Below are positions 17,717-24,924 of a DNA stretch of 64,000 nucleotides, in pieces. This stretch comes from Actinomycetes bacterium (GTDB lineage Bacteria > Actinomycetota > Acidimicrobiia > Acidimicrobiales > Ilumatobacteraceae): positions 434,001 through 498,000 of the forward strand of contig JAKOUY010000016.1 in NCBI GenBank assembly GCA_029782355.1, in the 5' to 3' direction. The first letter of the stretch is position 1, and the number at the start of each line of letters is the position of its first letter. The notes under the pieces are model-generated. The model had not been told where the DNA came from and did no database searches. It saw only the letters and a program-made list of their open reading frames with translations. The position numbers and the translations under genes are program-made.

Positions 17717-18396
17717 GTGGCGGCGAGTGGGCGGTCGAAGGAGTCGAGGAACGCCATCGACTCGACCGGCTTGCGGAACAGCTTGGTGGGGAACGGCTTG
17801 GCCGGGTAGCCGGCCACGATAAAGGCCGCCGTGGACAGGTTCGCCGGGATGTCGAACAGCTCCTTGATCTGCGGCTCGAACATGCACAGCAGCGTGGTGA
17901 AGGTGGTGGCCACCCCCTGGCCGCGCAGGGCCAGGCAGAAGTTCTGGGCGATGGTGTAGACGGACGCGCCGCCGACGATGCTCAGCCGGCCGAGGTCGGT
18001 GTCGGTCGGGTGGGTCTCCTCCAGGTCGGCCAGGACGATGACGATGGCCGGGTGGTCCTGGTAGTGGTCGGCGAAGTTGTCGGCGTCGGCCAACGACTTG
18101 ACCGGGTTGCTCATGGTGATGTGGGTGGCCTTGACGTCGCCGCTGTCGGCGATGATCTCGTCCTGGCCGGAGCTGGCTGCTTCGTAGTACGCCTTCCACG
18201 GGATCCGGTACCACTCGCCGAGCTGGTTCTTCTTGTCCTGATCGGTGACGATCAGGAACTGCACCGGCTGGCGGTTGCCGCCCTGCGGGCCGAACCGAGC
18301 CGCCTCGACGGCTTGGTAGAAGACCTGCTCCGGGACCGGGTCGGACTGGTAGTAGCGGCAGGCATGCTGCGTCCGCATTGCTTCGCTGAGTTCCAC
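17713..18396 (-). CDS. Nitroreductase-family flavoprotein
   Basis: About 227 aa, an FMN-dependent NAD(P)H oxidoreductase fold. The N-terminal phosphate-binding segment is EAMRTQHACRYYQSDPVP, with FGPQGGNRQPVQFLIVTD in the FMN site and a C-terminal AAFIVAGYPAKPF strand typical of the family. I prefer GTG 18396, which has a GGGGAG ribosome site 5 bp upstream, over GTG 18417. It is first in a four-gene overlapping operon with the mutase subunits and CoA ligase, so it may reduce an enone or double bond of an acyl intermediate. It lacks features I would expect of BluB. Confidence 0.82.
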   Translation of the reverse strand: MELSEAMRTQHACRYYQSDPVPEQVFYQAVEAARFGPQGGNRQPVQFLIVTDQDKKNQLGEWYRIPWKAYYEAASSGQDEIIADSGDVKATHITMSNPVKSLADADNFADHYQDHPAIVIVLADLEETHPTDTDLGRLSIVGGASVYTIAQNFCLALRGQGVATTFTTLLCMFEPQIKELFDIPANLSTAAFIVAGYPAKPFPTKLFRKPVESMAFLDSFDRPLAAT

Positions 18397-18427
18397 GTGG
18401 GCTCCCCAATCGGCCACACGACCGCCC

Positions 18428-18480
18428 CTAACGGTCGTTCGTTAGAAGGCATCCTATGACGACGCCTCCCACCCCGTCAA
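18428..18480 (-). promoter_or_regulatory. Promoter and TetR operator of the mutase operon
   Basis: Leftward -35 TTGACG (complement of 18475-18480) and -10 TAGGAT (complement of 18451-18456) are 18 bp apart. Just downstream, over the expected transcription start, lies CTAACGGTCGTTCGTTAG (18428-18445), with perfect CTAACG/CGTTAG arms. Its complement begins CTAACGAACG, identical to the operator at 13392. Architecture and spacing mirror the importer promoter, indicating co-repression by the TetR protein. Confidence 0.8.
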
Positions 18481-18532
18481 CGGGGCCCTGAACCGGGCGA
18501 CGAACGGACCCGACGCGGTCGAGACGCCGCAG

Positions 18533-18712
18533 TCACGGTCCGACCAGCTCGAACCGTCCACCGCCGATCGGGCGCAGCACATCGACGTACCGGCGGTCGA
18601 GCATGAGGATCGATCGGGTGTCGTCACGGTGGGCGAGAACGACCAGCGAGGCGTCGGCGACGCCGATTGCCTGGTCGCGAGAGCGCAGGACGACGTCGGC
18701 ACGACCTGCAGG
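18533..18712 (-). pseudogene. Remnant of a PIN-domain (VapC-like) toxin
   Basis: A 59-codon open segment, too short for a complete gene, encodes what looks like the C-terminal half of a PIN nuclease: IGVADASLVVLAHRDD with the metal-binding GVADA motif, then SILMLDRRYVDVLRP and a terminal GGGRFELVGP. An in-frame TGA at 18713-18715 closes it upstream, and I find no N-terminal PIN half or antitoxin in any frame nearby. The remaining sequence of 18540-18850 carries nothing else I can support. Confidence 0.6.
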
Positions 18713-18855
18713 TCATTCCCACTGGGTGACGCCAGTTGGTCGGGGGGATCGATCGTGTCGTGTGCGCTACGAACGTCCGGTACCTCCGGTGGCACCAGCT
18801 CGGTGGGCGATCGACGACGTGTCTCACCGGCTCATCGGCCGCGTGAGGTGGGTTC

Positions 18856-18893
18856 TTGACACGGCCGGTCCTATATATAACAGTTAGGTATAT
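18856..18893 (+). promoter_or_regulatory. Promoter/operator region of the padR operon
   Basis: TTGACA at 18856-18861 is followed by an AT-rich stretch with dyad symmetry (TAACAGTTA at 18878-18886 inside TATATAACAGTTAGGTATAT), 25 bp before the GTG start. AT-rich dyads like this are typical PadR-family autoregulatory sites. The exact -10 is unclear: TAACAG at 16-bp spacing is poor, TATAAC at 14-bp spacing is closer to consensus. Confidence 0.6.
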
Positions 18894-18917
18894 GCGATCG
18901 ACCGGCCCGGAGATCCC

Positions 18918-19460
18918 GTGAAGCACGTCGTCCTGGCGATGCTGGCCGACGGCCCGGCCCACGGGTACGAGCTGACCCGGCGATACGACGAGCTGTTCGC
19001 CAGCGTGTGGGGCCCGCTCAACGTCGGCCAGGTGTACGTGACCCTCGGGCGCCTGGAGCGCGACGGTCTGGTGGAGCACCACCGCCAGCGGCAGGCCAAA
19101 GGGGCCGACCGCAAGGTCTTCGAGCTGACCACGCTGGGCCGCAAGTACCTCGACGCCTGGTTGGAGGAGGACGCCGAGCTGCCGACGGCGAAGTCCGAGC
19201 TCGTCCTGCGCCTGGCCTCGGCGGACCTGATCGGCACTCCCGAGCCGCGCACCATCGTCGCCGCCCACCGCCAGCGCTGCCTCCAGGCCCTTCGGGTCCT
19301 CGACCGCCAGGCCGCCGAGCACCCCGTCGGCGGGTTCACCGAGCTGCTCGTCCAGGGAGCGGCGCTGCATCTCCAGGCCGAGCTGCGCTGGTTGGACCTG
19401 TGCGACCAACGACTGCGGGCCCGGCACCGCACGACCTCCCAGGAACGGAGTGACCGATGA
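18918..19460 (+). CDS. PadR-family transcriptional regulator
   Basis: A 180-aa regulator. Residues 1-80 are the PadR winged helix: VVLAMLADGPAHGYELTRRYDELF, then the GQVYVTLGRLERDGLV recognition helix and a wing ending FELTTLGRKYLDAWL. The ~100-residue helical C-terminus corresponds to the dimerisation domain of PadR subfamily 1. Its ATGA overlap with the downstream ABC ATPase gene makes this a three-gene unit of regulator, ATPase and permease, a common layout for drug-inducible efflux. An AT-rich dyad just upstream is the likely autoregulatory operator. Confidence 0.88.
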   Translation: MKHVVLAMLADGPAHGYELTRRYDELFASVWGPLNVGQVYVTLGRLERDGLVEHHRQRQAKGADRKVFELTTLGRKYLDAWLEEDAELPTAKSELVLRLASADLIGTPEPRTIVAAHRQRCLQALRVLDRQAAEHPVGGFTELLVQGAALHLQAELRWLDLCDQRLRARHRTTSQERSDR

Positions 19461-20218
19461 CCGTCGCCTGCCCCGCCGACCGTGGTCCCGTGCTGCGCGC
19501 TCGCGGTCTGGTCAAGCGCTTCCCGCCGGATGCCACCGTGCTGCGTGGCGTCGACCTCGACGTGGCTGCCGGCGAGTGGGTCGCCGTGATGGGGCCGTCC
19601 GGGTCGGGCAAGTCGACCCTGCTCCACCTCGTCGGTGGCCTGGAGACCCCGACGGCCGGCACCGTGCACCTCGTCGGCACGGCGATCGAGGGCCTGGGCG
19701 AGTCGGCCCGGGCCAGGCTGCGACGCCGAAGTGTGGGCGTGCTGTTCCAGGCCTACAACCTCGTGCCCCACCTGTCGGTGACCGACAACGTCGCCCTGCC
19801 CCTGCGTCTCGCCGGGCAGTCCCGCCGCCAGAGCCGAGCGCGAGCCGCCGAGCTGCTGGCCCGCCTCCACCTGAGCGAACTGGCCGGTGCGATGCCCGGC
19901 ACGCTGTCGGGTGGGCAGGCCCAGCGCGTCGCCCTGGCCCGGGCGATCGCGAACGACGTCCCGCTGCTGCTGGCCGACGAACCCACGGGGGCGCTGGACA
20001 CCGACGCGGCCCGTTCGGTGATCCAGCTGCTGCGTGAGGTGCACGCCGCCGGCACCGCCATCGTCATGGTCACCCACGACCACCGCGTCGCCTCGGTGGC
20101 CGACCGGGTGATGTTCATGCTGGACGGCGAGGTGGTCGACGAGCGGGTGCTGTCGGGCGAGGAGGACGACCCCTCGCGGACGACGTTTGCCCACCTGGTC
20201 CCGCTCGAGGCGTGGTGA
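19457..20218 (+). CDS. MacB/LolD-type ABC transporter ATPase
   Basis: A 253-aa ATPase with Walker A GPSGSGKSTLLHLVGGL, Q-loop FQAYNLVPHLSV, signature LSGGQAQRVALARAI, Walker B LLLADEPTGALD and switch VTHDHRVAS. The LSVTDNVALPL segment is typical of ATPases that partner FtsX-type permeases. It starts within the padR stop codon and ends overlapping the permease start. In Gram-positive bacteria such pairs act in mechanotransmission, peptide-antibiotic resistance or lipid handling without moving substrate through the membrane. Confidence 0.9.
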   Translation: MTVACPADRGPVLRARGLVKRFPPDATVLRGVDLDVAAGEWVAVMGPSGSGKSTLLHLVGGLETPTAGTVHLVGTAIEGLGESARARLRRRSVGVLFQAYNLVPHLSVTDNVALPLRLAGQSRRQSRARAAELLARLHLSELAGAMPGTLSGGQAQRVALARAIANDVPLLLADEPTGALDTDAARSVIQLLREVHAAGTAIVMVTHDHRVASVADRVMFMLDGEVVDERVLSGEEDDPSRTTFAHLVPLEAW

Positions 20219-22461
20219 GCGGCGTCGGCACCCTGACGGCCGCCGGACTGCGCCGGCGCCACCGAGGGTCGGCCGTGGTCTTCGTCGCCCTGTGCGCCGC
20301 CGCGGCCACCGCCGTGGTGGGCGGTCTGGGCGTGCTCGGCCTCGGCCCCCGAGCGGTGGACCGAGCCGCGGCCGCCGCCCACGTCTCCCACGTCACCGTG
20401 TCGGCCGAGCCCTCCGCCGTCGCCGCCATCCGCGCCGACGCCCGCCTGGTCGAGGTGGCCGGACCGTTCCCGGTCGTCGCCGCCGAGATCGACCGGCCGG
20501 ACGGGCCGATCTCGGTGCGCGTCGTCGCCCTCGACCGGGACGCGGCCGTGTCCCGGCCGCTGCTGCGCACCGGCCGCTGGCTGGCGGCCACCGACGAGGT
20601 GGTCCTCGAAGCCGGGCTCGGCGTGCGCCTGGGCGGAGGCACGCTGCGGCTGCGGGCCGGTGATCGGTCGTTGCCGGTGCGCGTCGTCGGTTCGGCCGTC
20701 GACCTCACCGACTGCGCCTATCCGCAGTGCTCGGCGCGCCTGTTCGCCTCGCCCGCCGCCGTGGCCGCGCTGGGTGGGACCCGGGTCGAGCTGCGCACCC
20801 GCGTGGCCTCGGCCGACCAGTCCGACCAGGTGGCGGCCGAGTTGCTGGGGCTGCCGGGCGTGCTGAGCACCGAGACGTGGCCGGACACTCGCCGTGACTA
20901 CCTGGCGATCGACTCGATCTTCGGTTCGTTCCTGGTGGCCCTGGGCGTGTTCCTCATGGTGCTGGTGGCCGTGGTGCTGACCGCATCAGCCGCCGCCGTG
21001 GTGATCAGCCGGCGCCGGGAGCTGGCCCTGCTGAAGGCTGCCGGCTCGACGCCGGGCGAGGTCACGCTGGCGGTGCTGGCCGAGCACCTGGTGCTGGGCG
21101 CCGGCGGCGTGGTGGTCGGCTGGGTCGCCGGCACGCTGCTCTCGACCCGCTTGACGGTCGGGGTCGGCCGGGTGCTGGCTCCCGGCACACCGGACTGGTC
21201 GCTCGGTCGGCTGGGCCTGTCCGCAACGATCGTCGGCGGTGCCCTGGTGATCGCCGGCTGGCTGCCGGCGTGGCGCGCCGGACGGACGGCCACGGCTGCC
21301 GTGCTCAGCGACGTGCCGAGTGGGCGTGGCGTCACGATCGCCGATCGAATCGGGCGCCGTCTCAACCTCGGTCCCGGCGCGTCCTACGCCGTGCACGACG
21401 CGTCGGCCCGTCCGAGCCAGAGCGTGCTGGCCGCGGCGACCCTACTGGTCGCCTTGGTCGGAGCGATCACGGCCACCGGGGTGATCAGCTCACTGCGCTC
21501 GGCCGCCAGCGATCCCCACCGCACCGGCGATCCGTGGGACGTGGTCGTCACTCGGGGCAGTGCCTCACCGAGGGCGGTCGAATCGGCCATCTCGGCGACG
21601 CCTGGCATCGCCGCCTGGTACACGCTGACCGACGACCGGGCGACGTTGCGCTCGATGACCTTCCGGGCCCGGGCCGTCGGCGGAGACCCACGCGCCGCCC
21701 GGTACCGGATCGGCGGCGGGCGCGCCGCGACGGCGGTGGGCGAGGCCACGGTCGGGTGGGGGTTCATGCAGCGCTTCGGCGTCCATGTCGGTGATCGCCT
21801 CGCCTTCGACGTCAGCGGCGGTCGAGCGCAGGTGACCGTCGTCGGCTGGCATCGCGACGTCACCGACTCCGGGGAGACGCTGCTGTGGCGCGATGAGCAG
21901 CGCCGCCAGCTGCAGCCCGGTGTCGACGCAGCGACATGGCGGATCGTCGTCACCGCCGGTGCCTCGGATCAGGACGTCCGCCGCAGCCTGGCGGATCGGC
22001 TGGGTGAGTCGGCCCGCGTCCAGACGTACCGGAACACGGTCGATCTCGGCCCGTTCATCGCCGCAATGGTGGTGCTGGTGCTGGTGGGGGCGGGCGTGTC
22101 CGGCCTGTACCTCGCCGTGGCCACGATCGGCAGGTGCCGGGAAGCCGCTCGGTCGATCGGCGTGCAACGGACGTTGGGGAGCACGACCGCCGATCTGGTC
22201 GGCCAGCACGCCCTGAGTGGTGCGCTGGTCGCCGTACCCGCCGCGCTGCTCGGTGTCCCGCTGGGCCTGCTGGTGATGGGCGCGGTCAGCGACGCGATCA
22301 CCGAAGACGCCGGCGCCGGACCGGGATTGATCGCCGCGCCGTCGTTGGTCACCACCGTGACCATCGGGGTGCTTGGGGTGGTGCTGGCGGCTGTGGCCGG
22401 AGGGGTGGGCGTGCTGGGCATCGCCCGCCGGACGACGGCCGAGCTGGTGCGCGGCGAGTGA
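20215..22461 (+). CDS. FtsX-family ABC transporter permease
   Basis: About 748 aa. An N-terminal membrane span (SAVVFVALCAAAATAVVGGLG) precedes a ~200-residue extracellular domain with two cysteines (DCAYPQC). Two FtsX modules follow, one at FLVALGVFLMVLVAVVLTAS with ISRRRELALLKAAGSTPGEV, and one at the C-terminus around MVVLVLVGAGVSGLYLAVA with EAARSIGVQRTLGST. A second extracellular domain lies between them. GTG 20215 gives a 4-bp overlap with the ATPase stop; GTG 20212 is one codon upstream. It forms the membrane partner of the upstream ATPase. Confidence 0.85.
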   Translation: MSGVGTLTAAGLRRRHRGSAVVFVALCAAAATAVVGGLGVLGLGPRAVDRAAAAAHVSHVTVSAEPSAVAAIRADARLVEVAGPFPVVAAEIDRPDGPISVRVVALDRDAAVSRPLLRTGRWLAATDEVVLEAGLGVRLGGGTLRLRAGDRSLPVRVVGSAVDLTDCAYPQCSARLFASPAAVAALGGTRVELRTRVASADQSDQVAAELLGLPGVLSTETWPDTRRDYLAIDSIFGSFLVALGVFLMVLVAVVLTASAAAVVISRRRELALLKAAGSTPGEVTLAVLAEHLVLGAGGVVVGWVAGTLLSTRLTVGVGRVLAPGTPDWSLGRLGLSATIVGGALVIAGWLPAWRAGRTATAAVLSDVPSGRGVTIADRIGRRLNLGPGASYAVHDASARPSQSVLAAATLLVALVGAITATGVISSLRSAASDPHRTGDPWDVVVTRGSASPRAVESAISATPGIAAWYTLTDDRATLRSMTFRARAVGGDPRAARYRIGGGRAATAVGEATVGWGFMQRFGVHVGDRLAFDVSGGRAQVTVVGWHRDVTDSGETLLWRDEQRRQLQPGVDAATWRIVVTAGASDQDVRRSLADRLGESARVQTYRNTVDLGPFIAAMVVLVLVGAGVSGLYLAVATIGRCREAARSIGVQRTLGSTTADLVGQHALSGALVAVPAALLGVPLGLLVMGAVSDAITEDAGAGPGLIAAPSLVTTVTIGVLGVVLAAVAGGVGVLGIARRTTAELVRGE

Positions 22462-22513
22462 CCGGGGGGCCGTCGGTGCGGTCCTGGCGCGGTTGGGCGT
22501 CGCCCAACGTCTG

Positions 22514-22975
22514 GTGGCGGCCGTGCAGCGCGTCACCGAGCGGGTGATCGAAGGCACGCACGGCATTCGCCGGCACCCGGTGTGGTGGGCGTCGGGTGTG
22601 TCGGTGGCGGTCGGGCTCGGCGTGGGCCTGGGCAGTCGGGAGGTGAGCTCTGGGTGGTTGATCCTGGTCAAGACCGAGTTCTTTGCGGCCGGCACGATGG
22701 CGTTCCTGGTGCTCACCAACCGGCGTGTCGGCTTCGTCCGGGTCGCTCCGGCCGGCCGCAACCGGCGATGGTGGGCTGGAGTGGTTGCTGCCTCGGTATT
22801 CGCCGTAGTCGGGCTGGCGTGCCGGGATTGGGTCTGGCGGGCGCTCCGTCTGGGCCGGGCCGTGGACACCCCCGCGCAGCTTGCGGCGGTCGGCGCGGTG
22901 TCGTTGGTGTTCGGGTTTGCCGCGGGATACGGGTGGGCCGCATTGGCCGAGGGGCACGGCGACCGTACGGGTTAG
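22514..22975 (+). CDS. Uncharacterised small membrane protein
   Basis: About 153 aa with probable membrane spans at VWWASGVSVAVGLGVGLG, LILVKTEFFAAGTMAFLVL, WWAGVVAASVFAVVGLA and AAVGAVSLVFGFAAGYGWAAL, and a basic loop (GFVRVAPAGRNRRW) between them. I do not recognise a family. The start is unsure: GTG 22514 is reasonable, and a longer frame back to 22373 would run inside the permease gene. It follows the FtsX gene closely and could be part of that operon. It converges on vapC with a 4-bp overlap of stops. Confidence 0.55.
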   Translation: MAAVQRVTERVIEGTHGIRRHPVWWASGVSVAVGLGVGLGSREVSSGWLILVKTEFFAAGTMAFLVLTNRRVGFVRVAPAGRNRRWWAGVVAASVFAVVGLACRDWVWRALRLGRAVDTPAQLAAVGAVSLVFGFAAGYGWAALAEGHGDRTG

Positions 22976-23397
22976 GGAGCGATGACTTGGTAGTCCACGC
23001 CGATGAGGTCGTACGTGCGACGGGCCCGCAGGTCCCGGGTGAGCAGCCGACGGTGGTTGGTTCGTGCCGCCTCGCCGACCAGCGCGTCGTAGACCGCGCC
23101 GCCGACGATGCCGAGGGTGCGCAAGCGCGCGTGCAGCGCGGTGGTCGCCTTCGGTGACAACCACACAACCTCGGGGAACGTCCGGGCGATGACGTCGGCC
23201 GCGGTGGGGGCGTCGACCGTCAGCTGACCGGGCATTCGGGTGAGCACGGCGAAGCACTCCCACGCGGCGTGCCCGGCCAGCGCCGGTCGCCGTGAGCGCA
23301 CGGCCCGAGCGCATGAACGATGGGCGGCGTGCCCGGCGTCCAGCGCGGCAATGGCCACGCTGGTGTCGACGGCCCAGCCGTCAGCGCTGCTCGGCAT
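22972..23397 (-). CDS. vapC: VapC-type PIN-domain toxin
   Basis: A 141-aa PIN-domain ribonuclease. The first metal Asp is in WAVDTSVAIAALD, the conserved Glu in HAAWECFAVLTR, and the C-terminal acidic cluster in GGAVYDALVGEAARTNHRRLLTRDLRA. VapC proteins cleave tRNA or rRNA when their antitoxin is degraded. ATG 23397 is used; a GTG lies one codon upstream. It overlaps the antitoxin gene by 17 bp, the usual coupled arrangement. The final residues lie over the stop of the convergent membrane-protein gene. Confidence 0.85.
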   Translation of the reverse strand: MPSSADGWAVDTSVAIAALDAGHAAHRSCARAVRSRRPALAGHAAWECFAVLTRMPGQLTVDAPTAADVIARTFPEVVWLSPKATTALHARLRTLGIVGGAVYDALVGEAARTNHRRLLTRDLRARRTYDLIGVDYQVIAP

Positions 23398-23626
23398 CAC
23401 GCCAGCGGTGGACGTCGGCGTCGGTCACGGTGATGCCGGTGACCCGCTGAAGCACTGGCCAACCGTCGTCGTCGACGACCATCCGAGCGGGCGGGCGCTG
23501 CGGGGTGAGGCGGATGCCGTCGGCGTCGACCGAAACCTCCAACTCGCTGTCCGGCCCAATCGCCAGCCGGTCGCGCAACTCCTTCGGGATCACCACCCGG
23601 CCGGCTCGATCGATCGATACCAGCAT
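23381..23626 (-). CDS. vapB: VapB-type antitoxin, AbrB-like
   Basis: An 81-aa AbrB/MazE-fold antitoxin. The N-terminal swapped-hairpin DNA-binding domain reads LVSIDRAGRVVIPKELRDRL, and the C-terminal half is the toxin-binding tail ending in TDADVHRWRD. ATG 23626 matches the family start; ATG 23635 would add three residues. A 17-bp palindrome (23622-23638) covers the start codons and is the probable autoregulatory operator for the VapBC complex. Confidence 0.85.
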   Translation of the reverse strand: MLVSIDRAGRVVIPKELRDRLAIGPDSELEVSVDADGIRLTPQRPPARMVVDDDGWPVLQRVTGITVTDADVHRWRDAEQR

Positions 23627-23638
23627 GGTTACCATGCT
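23622..23638. promoter_or_regulatory. VapBC operator palindrome
   Basis: AGCATGGTTACCATGCT is a perfect 7-bp inverted repeat with a 3-bp centre. It overlaps the two possible vapB start codons, so a bound VapBC complex would also block initiation. The divergent gene at 23749 lies 110 bp away and could share control. Confidence 0.75.
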
Positions 23639-23748
23639 ACCATTCCGCGCTCAGCAGCCGGCGATCGCCTTCGCCCACTCGGGCGAACCACGAGCTGACG
23701 ACCGTCGGGCCACGTCCCGACCGGATCCATTCTCGGTACAGTCGAACC

Positions 23749-24420
23749 ATGGCTGACACCACGTTGCGCGACCGGGTCGAGAACCTGGTGGCCTGGATGG
23801 CAGTCCCACCGGTGGCCGGCCTCCTCGGCGCCGTCGCCCTGGCGCGCTCGGCACGACCGATCCACACCGTCGGGCAGCTGTACCGCGGCGCCTTGTCCGT
23901 CACCGGCGAGTCGGCTACGGGCATCCCCCTGTTCGACCACTCCGGATCGCATGAAGTCGTTTGCCGGGTCTCCCAGGCCATCGCCGTGCGGTCGCCCCGG
24001 AAGCAGGTCTGGGGGCTGGCCATCCGGGTGCCCGGAGCCGGGCGCCGCGGCGGACCCGCCGACCTGTTCGTCGTCACGGCCGATCCGGCATCCAGCGGGC
24101 CCGGGGCGATCCGCCGCCGGGCGACCGTCTGGGACGGCCCATCGACGTCGCTGATCCGATCCGGCACCGACGCGGGTGCCGCGCTGCTCGGGTTCTTCCC
24201 CAGTGCGCCGGGCGTTGGCGAGTTGCGTGTGCTGCACACCGGTTCGGCCGTCCCGGTCGGCCGGCTCGAGATCGACCTGGCGTCGACGGTGCCCGGCGAT
24301 GTTCGCTTCGAGCCGGGTCGTCACGACCTGGTGGGCATGCGCGCCCCCACGTGGCTGACCATCCTGCGTTCCAACGCCTACGCCGCCAGCCGCCTCGCCG
24401 GACGCGGCGCCACCGGCTGA
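23749..24420 (+). CDS. Conserved protein, possible catalase-like fold
   Basis: A 223-aa soluble protein. An N-terminal hydrophobic helix (VAWMAVPPVAGLLGAVALARS) is followed by HTVGQLYRGALSVTG, then GIPLFDHSGSHEVVCRVSQAIA, a GLAIRVPG strand and a LFVVTADPAS strand. The order YRG, L-F, V-x-R-S, G-x-A-I-R-V is reminiscent of the heme-catalase beta-barrel start, but I cannot identify the catalytic His/Asn/Tyr set, so function is not claimed. It is transcribed away from vapBC and ends just before the partial selC repeat. Confidence 0.65.
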   Translation: MADTTLRDRVENLVAWMAVPPVAGLLGAVALARSARPIHTVGQLYRGALSVTGESATGIPLFDHSGSHEVVCRVSQAIAVRSPRKQVWGLAIRVPGAGRRGGPADLFVVTADPASSGPGAIRRRATVWDGPSTSLIRSGTDAGAALLGFFPSAPGVGELRVLHTGSAVPVGRLEIDLASTVPGDVRFEPGRHDLVGMRAPTWLTILRSNAYAASRLAGRGATG

Positions 24421-24443
24421 TCGACCGCTGCCGCACACCGAGC

Positions 24444-24470
24444 TGGTTGGCGGAGGTGGAGGGGAATCGA
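24444..24470. repeat. Partial duplicate of the selC 3' end (left copy)
   Basis: These 27 bases match 24758-24784 with a single difference (24461, G for C) and include the CCA end, acceptor 3' strand and part of the T arm of the tRNA-Sec gene. Weaker similarity continues on the left (CCGCACAC in both). The two copies lie 314 bp apart in the same orientation. This is the arrangement left by an element that integrated at a tRNA 3' end. Confidence 0.75.
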
Positions 24471-24757
24471 GTCGTACCGTAGTTTTCGGTTCTTGCTGAG
24501 CTGGATTGAGTTCAATGAGTAACGAAGCTCGTCCGTATATTTTCATTATTCGTCCGCTCTCTTCAGTCGGCTCCGGACAGGAGCAACCCGAGGGCTGAGC
24601 CCTCGGACACGGCGATGCGCAGCTGAGTTTGGGTCGGCTTCGAATCTGGAAGTGGTGAGCCTTCTGTCCCTGGCGCCAACGCGCTGTCCGACCCGTCGTC
24701 GTGAGTCAAGGCCCGGTCGAGTTCGCGGCCTCGATGTTCGCGTCCGCACACACAATG
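24471..24757. other. Non-coding segment between selC-end repeats
   Basis: About 287 bp, visibly more AT-rich in its first third (runs such as TATATTTTCATTATTC near 24537) than any flanking gene. I find no credible coding frame. A perfect hairpin, CCGAGGGC/GCCCTCGG around TGA, lies at 24588-24606 and could end selC or other transcripts. The segment may be the residue of an excised or decayed mobile element. Confidence 0.5.
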
Positions 24758-24784
24758 TGGTTGGCGGAGGTGGACGGGAATCGA
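24758..24784. repeat. selC 3' end, right copy of the direct repeat
   Basis: The intact tRNA-side copy of the 27-bp repeat described at 24444-24470 (26 of 27 identical). It comprises the bases just after the tRNA, the CCA, the acceptor strand and part of the T stem, the part of a tRNA gene most often used as an attachment site. Confidence 0.75.
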
Positions 24785-24857
24785 ACCCGCCAGGTAGGGA
24801 TCGCCTACCTCAACCGCTTTGAAGGCGGCGGAGTCCACCAGGCACTCGGACACCTCC
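24762..24857 (-). tRNA. selC: tRNA-Sec (anticodon UCA)
   Basis: Read leftward, the 96-nt sequence starts GGAGGTG and ends CACCTCC-G-CCA, a 7-bp acceptor with encoded CCA. The anticodon loop is CTTCAAA (UCA, reading UGA), closed by GCCGC/GCGGT and identical to the loop of E. coli selC. The variable arm is long (AGGTAGG/CCTACCT hairpin), the T arm is CGGG-TTCGATT-CCCG, and the D stem has six pairs with a bulge and a 4-nt loop. UCA plus a long variable arm identifies a selenocysteine tRNA rather than a serine tRNA. No selA, selB or selD is in the window. Confidence 0.92.
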
Positions 24858-24924
24858 GCCCGCCACGCTATCGGCCGGCTCCGGCGAGCACGGAGCAGAC
24901 TGATGGGGCACCACGGAGGTTGCC

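Noticed and set aside
17713-18396. Nitroreductase-family gene as bluB (DMB synthase) because of the B12 mutase next door
   Set aside because: The sequence looks like a general nitroreductase, and I see no BluB-specific features or other cobalamin synthesis genes.
24563-24853. A 96-codon minus-strand open frame over the tRNA region
   Set aside because: It reads through tRNA-Sec and the low-GC spacer, has no ribosome site and no recognisable protein features.
24762-24857. tRNA-Ser or a UGA suppressor tRNA
   Set aside because: The long variable arm allows Ser, but the UCA anticodon in a CTTCAAA loop and the extended D stem with 4-nt loop fit tRNA-Sec better.
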